18,825 nt of DNA from the NCBI GenBank assembly GCA_002314775.1, contig DCHE01000073.1, positions 1 through 18,825 of the forward strand, written 5' to 3'. The position numbers and the translations under genes were made by a program. Every line of letters starts with the position of its first letter. Position 1 is the first letter of the stretch. This DNA is from Lachnospiraceae bacterium UBA1760. GTDB lineage: Bacteria; Bacillota; Clostridia; Lachnospirales; Lachnospiraceae. The notes beneath the pieces were generated by a model. The model was not told the DNA's origin, made no database searches, and saw only the letters and a program-made list of their open reading frames with translations. Positions 13,402-18,825 of this stretch are shown piece after piece.

Positions 13402-14619
13402 ATGGCTACATTATCACTTATGACGGAAAATGACGAAACATTTTCTTCAATTTCAAACAACTTCATAGACTTCTACATGACTGATGCAAATGGCGATTTT
13501 GTAAAGATTTATCTCTATCTGGTCAGACTGTTTTCTAACTCCACAGCAGTTTCTGTTGCGGATATCGCTGACCATTTTAATTGTACTGAAACTGATGTCT
13601 GCAGAGCAATCCGTTACTGGATTTCAGTTGATGTACTTAAGTTTAGATATGACGAGGATGGACAGATTTCTGGCATTGTTCTTCTCAAGCTTAAAAAGCC
13701 TGAGACAAGGAAGGAGGAGCCTGAAAAGATTATTAGTCTTACTGCCCAGCTCGGTGGAAGAACCACCTCAAAAGCAGCTAGAGAGAAGAAGACTCTGACG
13801 GAGGATGCTACAACAAAAGCTCCTGCCAAGTCCGAGACAGTAACTGAGCTTGCTTCTATTAATAATGCAGGTGCCAGCTCTATGGCTTCTGAAGCTTCTG
13901 AGGCTTCTGAAAGAAAAGCTCCAAGTATGCCTATCTATAGCTCTGACATTCTTTCGTCAAAGCTTAGAGATGACAACTTCTCATATTTGATACGTCTTGC
14001 TGAGACTTATCTCAACAGACAGCTCGCTCAGAAGGATATCAATTCTATCCTTTATTACACAGACGAGCTCAAGTTCTCAAATGATTTGATAGAGTTTTTA
14101 TTTGAGCACTGTGCTACTGTCAAGAAGAACAGTAACAACTATTACAATCACATCGCCCTTGACTGGTATGCTCATGGAATTAAAACCCGTGATGCTGCAA
14201 ATCTTCACTCACAGGCTCACAACGGCCTTGTCAAAAGTATTTTCAAGCATTTAGGTTTACTTAACCGTGAGACAGCAAGCACTGGAGAATTAGAGTTTAT
14301 CAAGTCATGGCAGGAAGACTTCGGCTTCTCAGACACAATTATTATAGAAGCCTGCAAGCGTGCCAACCTTAATAACCCAGGCAATGCTAATTTCTCTTAT
14401 ATCAACGGAATTCTTGCCAACTGGCATAAAGCCGGAGTGAAAAGACTTGATGATATAACTCTTCTTGATGCTGCAAGACAGGCAAAAAATAAGGGTGGCA
14501 AAGCCGGCAAATCCGGTAAATCAGACGGGGGCTTTAACGACTTTATGTCCCACAACAATAAGGGCGAACTCGACGCAATGTCAACACTGTTTCTTGATGA
14601 GGTAAACGATGGAAGCTAA
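13402..14619 (+). CDS. Replication initiation/primosome protein with two DnaD domains
   Basis: An N-terminal winged-helix region (about residues 20-95, FVKIYLYLVRLFS, then VSVADIADHFN) is followed by a charged, low-complexity linker (100-180, including an SEASEASE repeat). Two DnaD/DnaB-like C-terminal domains then follow: the first at about 190-265 with YYNHIALDWY, the second at about 275-350 with FSYINGILANW. One wing plus two such domains recalls B. subtilis DnaB more than DnaD. In Firmicutes these proteins remodel DNA at oriC and recruit the helicase loader to forks. The stop lies 11 bases inside the downstream DnaC-like gene, which fits a joint role. An AAGGGG precedes the ATG. Confidence 0.85.
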   Translation: MATLSLMTENDETFSSISNNFIDFYMTDANGDFVKIYLYLVRLFSNSTAVSVADIADHFNCTETDVCRAIRYWISVDVLKFRYDEDGQISGIVLLKLKKPETRKEEPEKIISLTAQLGGRTTSKAAREKKTLTEDATTKAPAKSETVTELASINNAGASSMASEASEASERKAPSMPIYSSDILSSKLRDDNFSYLIRLAETYLNRQLAQKDINSILYYTDELKFSNDLIEFLFEHCATVKKNSNNYYNHIALDWYAHGIKTRDAANLHSQAHNGLVKSIFKHLGLLNRETASTGELEFIKSWQEDFGFSDTIIIEACKRANLNNPGNANFSYINGILANWHKAGVKRLDDITLLDAARQAKNKGGKAGKSGKSDGGFNDFMSHNNKGELDAMSTLFLDEVNDGS

Positions 14620-15631
14620 TATTTATTATGATACTAAAAATATGGATTCGATAAACGACGAACTTAGTCGTATCAGACTCGAAAACATCAGACTAAATCA
14701 GGAAAGAAAAAACGAGGTGTTCGAGAAGGTTCCTGAGATTAAGGCTCTTTTTGACGAGCTTCGCTCCTACTCTCTTTCTGCCGCAAAGGCAAGAGTAATG
14801 AAGAAGGAAAACTCTCCAAGCATGGAGGAAGCCAAGGCTCACATTAAGGAGACAACTGATAAAAAGAGAAAGCTTCTTGTTGCTTCAGGCTATCCCGAGG
14901 ACTATCTTGATGAGATATTTAGCTGTAAGCTATGCAAGGATACCGGAATTTATGAAAATGATCGCTGTATCTGCGTCAAGTCTAAAATCATTGACAGTCT
15001 GTACAGCCAGTCTAATATAAGGAAGGTTATAGAAAGAGAGAATTTTGATACCTTCTCTCTTGATTACTATAGCAAGGACGTGCCAGAGGGCCATAAGTAT
15101 TCGGCCTATGTAAACATGTCCAACATTTTAAAGAGCGTAAAGCAGTTTACCGAGGACTTTGAGACCGAGGAAAAGAGTATTCTCTTCTATGGAAATACCG
15201 GACTCGGCAAGACCTTCCTCTCAAACTGTATTGCAAAGGCTCTTCTCGATAAAGGCAAGTCAGTCCTTTATCTTTCATCAAACCAGCTGTTTTATGATGT
15301 CATCCAGGAGTATTCAACAAGCTTTGAGAAATCTCCTCAGCTGACCTCTCTTTACAGATACATTTTCAACTGCGACTTACTTATCATTGACGATCTTGGA
15401 ACGGAGCAGACAACAGATTCCAAGGCATCACGCTTCTACGACATTATCAATCAAAGACAGATTAATGGTAAATCTACCGTAATTTCTACAAATTTATCAT
15501 TAAATCAGTTGCAAGACCGCTATTCTCAGCGTATAATGTCGAGGTTGGTATCGAATTACAAATGCTTCTACATTTACGGAGAAGATATTCGTTTCCAGAA
15601 ACGAAGGGCTACGATTAATAAGAAGCAGTAG
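14609..15631 (+). CDS. DnaC/DnaI-type AAA+ helicase loader
   Basis: The first 100 residues are helical and charged, as in loader domains that grip the replicative helicase. A zinc-binding set follows (C106, C109, C120, C122), as in DnaI. The AAA+ module has Walker A GNTGLGKT (195-202), Walker B LLIIDD (257-262), a sensor STN (293-295) and the conserved SR arginine (R312). The protein would load the hexameric helicase onto single-stranded DNA at origins and restart sites. IstB transposition helpers share the AAA+ core, but the zinc motif, the length of 340 and coupling to a DnaD protein favour the loader. GAGGT in the end of the upstream gene serves as its ribosome binding site; the genes overlap by 11 bases. 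Confidence 0.88.
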   Translation: MEANIYYDTKNMDSINDELSRIRLENIRLNQERKNEVFEKVPEIKALFDELRSYSLSAAKARVMKKENSPSMEEAKAHIKETTDKKRKLLVASGYPEDYLDEIFSCKLCKDTGIYENDRCICVKSKIIDSLYSQSNIRKVIERENFDTFSLDYYSKDVPEGHKYSAYVNMSNILKSVKQFTEDFETEEKSILFYGNTGLGKTFLSNCIAKALLDKGKSVLYLSSNQLFYDVIQEYSTSFEKSPQLTSLYRYIFNCDLLIIDDLGTEQTTDSKASRFYDIINQRQINGKSTVISTNLSLNQLQDRYSQRIMSRLVSNYKCFYIYGEDIRFQKRRATINKKQ

Positions 15632-15679
15632 TAACAGAGTAAAATTAACAATGTATATTTATTACGGAGGATATTTAAA

Positions 15680-16876
15680 ATGCCAGACGCAAGCAAACTT
15701 ATCACTGTTCCTGTTGGAGAACTCGCACTCATTCCACACGCAAGCTGTACAGCCCTTGGTAAGAAGGTTGACAACTACCTTGTAAAGTGGAGAAAAGAAA
15801 GACATGACCAGAGCAAGCAGACACTTCAGTTCAACGGTTATGAGAGAGACACATATATCATCGACGCAAAATGCCCAAGATTTGGTTCAGGCGAGGCAAA
15901 GGGTACTATCTCTACTTCAGTAAGAGGTACAGATGCATTTATCCTTGTTGATGTTGGAAACTATAGCATTGAATACAAGATGGGTGGCGAACCATGCAGA
16001 ATGTCACCAGACGATATCTATGCCGATGTTAAGAGAATCATTGCTGCAATGGGCGGTAAATCTCACCGTATCACACTTATTATGCCATTCCTTTACGAGT
16101 CAAGACAGCATAAGCGTTCAGGAAGAGAATCTCTTGACTGTGCTCTCGCACTTCAGGAGCTCGTAGCTATGGGCGTTGAGAATATCATCACCTTTGATGC
16201 TCATGACCCTCGTGTACAGAATGCAATTCCTCTTAACGGTTTTGAGAATATCATGCCTACATATCAGTTCATCAAGGCTATTCTTTCTTCTACACCAGAC
16301 CTTGAGCTTGATTCTGATCACCTTATGGTAATAAGCCCGGACGAGGGAGCTATGCACAGAGCTATCTACTTTGCTAACCACCTTGGAGTTGATGTAGGAA
16401 TGTTCTACAAGAGACGTGACTATACTAAGGTTGTAAATGGCAAGAACCCTATCGTTGCACACGAATTCCTCGGTGACGACGTTGAGGGCAAGGATGTTAT
16501 AATTGTCGACGATATGATCGCATCTGGTGAGAGTATGCTCGATGTTGCAAGACAGCTCAAGATGAGAAAGGCAAAACGTGTTTACTGTCTCGCTACCTTT
16601 GGTCTTTTCACTGCTGGTCTTGGTATCTTCGACAAGGCTAAGGAAGAAGGCTTAATCGAGAAGGTTATCACAACAAATGTTACCTATCAGAAGCCAGAGC
16701 TCTTCACTCGTGACTGGTATGAGTCAGCTGACTTAAGCAAGTACATTGCTTACGTTATCGACCACCTCAATCACGATGCTTCGATCAGTGATCTTCTTGA
16801 TCCTACTGAGAGAATTCAGGCAAGAGTTAACGAGTACAGAGAGAAGCATACTATTTCTGATAACTATGCAGAGTAA
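15680..16876 (+). CDS. prs: Long-form ribose-phosphate pyrophosphokinase (PRPP synthetase)
   Basis: The enzyme makes PRPP from ribose 5-phosphate and ATP for nucleotide, histidine, tryptophan and NAD synthesis (NadC in this window uses PRPP). Motifs are SVRGTDAFIL (80-89), the cation/ATP motif FDAHDPR (172-178) and the PRPP loop VIIVDDMIASGESM (273-286). At 398 residues it exceeds the usual 310-320. Much of the excess is an insertion at about residues 36-75 between the first helix and the RGTD motif. The catalytic flexible-loop motif, RQDRK in classical enzymes, reads RQHKR here (142-146). It is therefore a divergent subtype. GGAGG lies about ten bases before the ATG, and a 48-base gap after the loader gene suggests the same transcript. 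Confidence 0.9.
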   Translation: MPDASKLITVPVGELALIPHASCTALGKKVDNYLVKWRKERHDQSKQTLQFNGYERDTYIIDAKCPRFGSGEAKGTISTSVRGTDAFILVDVGNYSIEYKMGGEPCRMSPDDIYADVKRIIAAMGGKSHRITLIMPFLYESRQHKRSGRESLDCALALQELVAMGVENIITFDAHDPRVQNAIPLNGFENIMPTYQFIKAILSSTPDLELDSDHLMVISPDEGAMHRAIYFANHLGVDVGMFYKRRDYTKVVNGKNPIVAHEFLGDDVEGKDVIIVDDMIASGESMLDVARQLKMRKAKRVYCLATFGLFTAGLGIFDKAKEEGLIEKVITTNVTYQKPELFTRDWYESADLSKYIAYVIDHLNHDASISDLLDPTERIQARVNEYREKHTISDNYAE

Positions 16877-16904
16877 TTATAAATCTGAATACATATGTTC
16901 ATAA

Positions 16905-16949
16905 AAGAAGGCCGCAGCGTTAATTTACCGCTGCGGCCTTCTTGATTTT
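16905..16949. terminator. Strong terminator after prs, shared with the eamA-side transcript
   Basis: AAGAAGGCCGCAGCG (16905-16919) and CGCTGCGGCCTTCTT (16929-16943) form a perfect 15-bp stem with a nine-base loop. The T-tract is short and interrupted on both sides. Genes converge here, so it can serve both strands. Confidence 0.85.
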
Positions 16950-16989
16950 ATATGATTTTATTCCTTTTAATTCTCTTATTGCTTTCTTA

Positions 16990-17021
16990 TATTCATTTGC
17001 TATTCACTTGCTATTCACTTG
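16990..17021. repeat. 11-bp tandem repeat at the 3' end of the transporter gene
   Basis: TATTCATTTGC, TATTCACTTGC and TATTCACTTG lie head to tail. On the minus strand each unit contains a TAG; the transporter's stop codon is in the first unit read, and the remaining copies are downstream. It looks like replication slippage. Confidence 0.75.
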
Positions 17022-17907
17022 TTTTTTCTTTAGACTTAATCCTTACGCTGCATAAAACCATCGCTCCAATTACCATTATAATACCAATAACCGACGCTGC
17101 CTCTAAGCTTTCCTTAAATGCAATAACTCCGATTATTGTCGCTGTAACTGGTTCTATAGAGGCGATGATTGATGCCTTCGAGTTTTCAATATTAGTTAAT
17201 CCCAGTGTATAGAGAAAATATGGAAGGATTGTACAAAGAATTCCAAAGGCTCCTGTGAAGAGAAAAACCGGGACGCTCTTTGTTGCAACATTTCCAATTT
17301 TTCCTATATCTACCAAAAAGGCTGTCGATACTGCTGCAACAATAAATGTATAACAGGTTATTGTCAGGGAATTGTAGCCTCTGTCAAGGGCAAAACGGCT
17401 GAATATCGAATATAGTGCATAGCCAAGCCCCGCACCAAGTCCAAACAAAATTCCTGCATAATTTACTGAATCTCCTCCCTTATATGCCCCTGTAACTAGT
17501 ACGCAGCCAACAAAGGTTATAACTAAGGACACCAGCTTTTGCGCAGTAAATTTTTCTTTAAAAAAGAAGTATGAAAGAATCATTACAATTGCCGGTGCGG
17601 TATATAAAAGTACTGCAGCCACCGCCAGCGAGCTTTCCTGAATGGATTTAAAGTAACAGAAATTAAAGAAGGTTATACTAGCAATTCCAGTCCCCAGAAA
17701 GCACCAAAAATCCTTGATTCTTATCTTAAGCATTTTCCTATTAAAGACTAATAGATATATAAAAATTACCACTGCAGTCACAATAGCTCTTAAAAAAACT
17801 ATCTCCATAGTATCAAGACCAAGTTTATTAAGATTTCTAACGAAGAGTCCCATAGTTCCCCACAGGATTCCTGCTGTGAGTATAAATATAAAGGAAATTC
17901 TTTTCAT
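17011..17907 (-). CDS. EamA/DMT-superfamily transporter
   Basis: The protein has ten hydrophobic segments in two EamA halves. The first half begins ILTAGILWGTMGLFVRNL and has YFKSIQESSLAVAAVLLYTAPAIV; the second has GILFGLGAGLGYALYSIFSR and GLTNIENSKASIIASIEPVT. Each half carries the family's helix-rich repeat. Members export amino acids or other metabolites, or take up small solutes; the substrate cannot be read from the sequence. The ATG lies eight bases after the stop of the LysR gene and has no Shine-Dalgarno. A perfect 8-bp hairpin ends 13 bases upstream instead, so translation probably depends on coupling. The LysR protein is the likely regulator. Confidence 0.88.
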   Translation of the reverse strand: MKRISFIFILTAGILWGTMGLFVRNLNKLGLDTMEIVFLRAIVTAVVIFIYLLVFNRKMLKIRIKDFWCFLGTGIASITFFNFCYFKSIQESSLAVAAVLLYTAPAIVMILSYFFFKEKFTAQKLVSLVITFVGCVLVTGAYKGGDSVNYAGILFGLGAGLGYALYSIFSRFALDRGYNSLTITCYTFIVAAVSTAFLVDIGKIGNVATKSVPVFLFTGAFGILCTILPYFLYTLGLTNIENSKASIIASIEPVTATIIGVIAFKESLEAASVIGIIMVIGAMVLCSVRIKSKEKTSE

Positions 17908-17915
17908 TTTAATTT

Positions 17916-18824
17916 CTAGCGAAGTACGTTTGCTTCGTACTTCTTTAACTCCTCAATATACAGTTCTCCGAGCTTGCTAACCTTGCTGCCCTTACGCTTA
18001 ATATAACCAATTCGCATCTTCTCAGATTCCTTGAGTGGCACAGCCTTGTAAGCATCGCCATTCATATCCTCGCAAATGATTCCTGAGCATAATGTATAGC
18101 CATTGAGACCAACCATTAAATTAAGCATTGTCGCTCTGTCATTCGCACGAATGATACGCTTGTAATCATAGGTGCTTAAAATCTCCTCCGCAAGGTAAAA
18201 TGAGCTTGCATCTCCCTGGTCAAAGGCAAGGCATGGGTATTCTTCTAGCTCTGTGATGGAAATAGAATCATTATTTGCAAGTGGATGGCCTGACCAAAGA
18301 TATACAAAGGTATCGCACTCGAAAAGCTCAGTAAATTCAAGATTATTCTCTGCCAAAAGCTTCTCAATTGCTTTCTCATTGAAGTCGCTCTCATAAATGA
18401 CTCCAAGCTCACTCTTAAACTCTTTTACATTATTTATGATATCATGAGTAGTTGACTCTCTTACGGCAAACTCGAATTCCTCCATACCAAACTGCTTTAC
18501 AACCTCAACAAAGGCCTTAATAGCGAAGGTATAGTGCTGCATAGACACGCCGAACTTTGTCTTTACTGACTTCTCAACGAATCTTTCATACATCATATCA
18601 TACTGCTCAATCATCTGAGCTGCGTAGGACAGGAATTCCTTTCCCTCTGGAGTTATGACAATACCCCTGTTAGATCTAAGAAATATGTCAAATCCGAGCT
18701 CTATCTCAAGTTCCTTTATTGCCCCTGAAAGACTTGGCTGTGAAATGTAAAGCTTTTTAGCTGCTTCATTCATAGAACCTTCCTTGGCAATCACTGTTGC
18801 ATATTTTAACTGTTGTAATGTCAT
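17916..18824 (-). CDS. LysR-family transcriptional regulator
   Basis: The N-terminal winged helix-turn-helix (residues 1-60) is typical: MTLQQLKYATVIAKEGSMNE, AAKKLYISQPSLSGAIKELE, then GFDIFLRSNRGIVITPEG. A substrate-binding domain follows (about 90-295), with a YLWSGHPLA segment. The protein has 302 residues, a normal length, so the ATG at 18824 is probably the true start although only one base of upstream sequence is visible. The promoter and any divergently read target lie outside the window. It is followed directly by the EamA transporter, suggesting it senses that transporter's substrate or a related metabolite. Confidence 0.93.
   Translation of the reverse strand: MTLQQLKYATVIAKEGSMNEAAKKLYISQPSLSGAIKELEIELGFDIFLRSNRGIVITPEGKEFLSYAAQMIEQYDMMYERFVEKSVKTKFGVSMQHYTFAIKAFVEVVKQFGMEEFEFAVRESTTHDIINNVKEFKSELGVIYESDFNEKAIEKLLAENNLEFTELFECDTFVYLWSGHPLANNDSISITELEEYPCLAFDQGDASSFYLAEEILSTYDYKRIIRANDRATMLNLMVGLNGYTLCSGIICEDMNGDAYKAVPLKESEKMRIGYIKRKGSKVSKLGELYIEELKKYEANVLR
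17921..17943 (-). promoter_or_regulatory. Hairpin at the lysR-eamA junction
   Basis: GAAGTACG (17921-17928) and CGTACTTC (17936-17943) form a perfect 8-bp stem with a seven-base loop, within the last codons of the LysR gene and 13 bases before the transporter ATG. No T-tract follows, so it is not a terminator; it may affect translational coupling. Confidence 0.5.
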
Positions 18825-18825
18825 A

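Noticed and set aside
14609..15631. IstB transposition helper
   Set aside because: The AAA+ core is shared, but the zinc motif, the long N-terminal domain, the coupling to a DnaD protein and the lack of an IstA transposase favour a helicase loader.

Overview
The window looks like chromosomal core DNA of an anaerobic Firmicute, most likely a member of the Lachnospiraceae (Butyrivibrio/Roseburia/Agathobacter type). This is inferred from the rpmG-secE-nusG-rplK-rplA order, the murC / DnaD-like / DnaC-like / long PRPP-synthetase block, the AT-rich spacers, and AGGAGG-type ribosome binding sites. I see no phage, insertion sequence with a transposase, CRISPR array, rRNA or tRNA.

Positions 1-2333 (minus strand): the translation/transcription cluster rpmG, secE, nusG, rplK, and rplA cut off by the window edge. 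Two candidate ribosomal-protein-L1 operators that resemble the L1 site of 23S rRNA sit directly in front of rplK and in front of rplA. Between rplK and rplA lies an unusual tandem array of about 70-bp double-hairpin units whose stems change in a compensatory way.

Positions 2351-4740 (minus): an RsuA-type pseudouridine synthase, undecaprenyl-diphosphatase uppP, and a small lipoprotein with its own near-consensus promoter. Positions 4825-5601 (plus): an AbiEi-type regulator without its toxin partner, ending in a bidirectional terminator shared with ilvE.

Positions 5604-11614 (minus): ilvE with its own promoter. Upstream of it is a probable operon nadB-nadC, a two-helix membrane protein and a membrane-anchored solute-binding/vWA fusion. 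The nadB promoter is overlapped by a palindrome that may be an operator.

Positions 11650-16949 (plus): murC with a terminator, then a replication block of a two-DnaD-domain protein overlapping a DnaC/DnaI-type helicase loader, followed by a long, divergent PRPP synthetase and a strong terminator. The murC-dnaD spacer carries DnaA-box-like 9-mers, three of them abutting, just upstream of an extended -10 promoter.

Positions 17011-18825 (minus): a LysR regulator followed at once by an EamA-family transporter.

The most interesting signals are non-coding: the double-hairpin array between the two L1-type operators, and the DnaA-box-like cluster in front of the helicase-loading genes.
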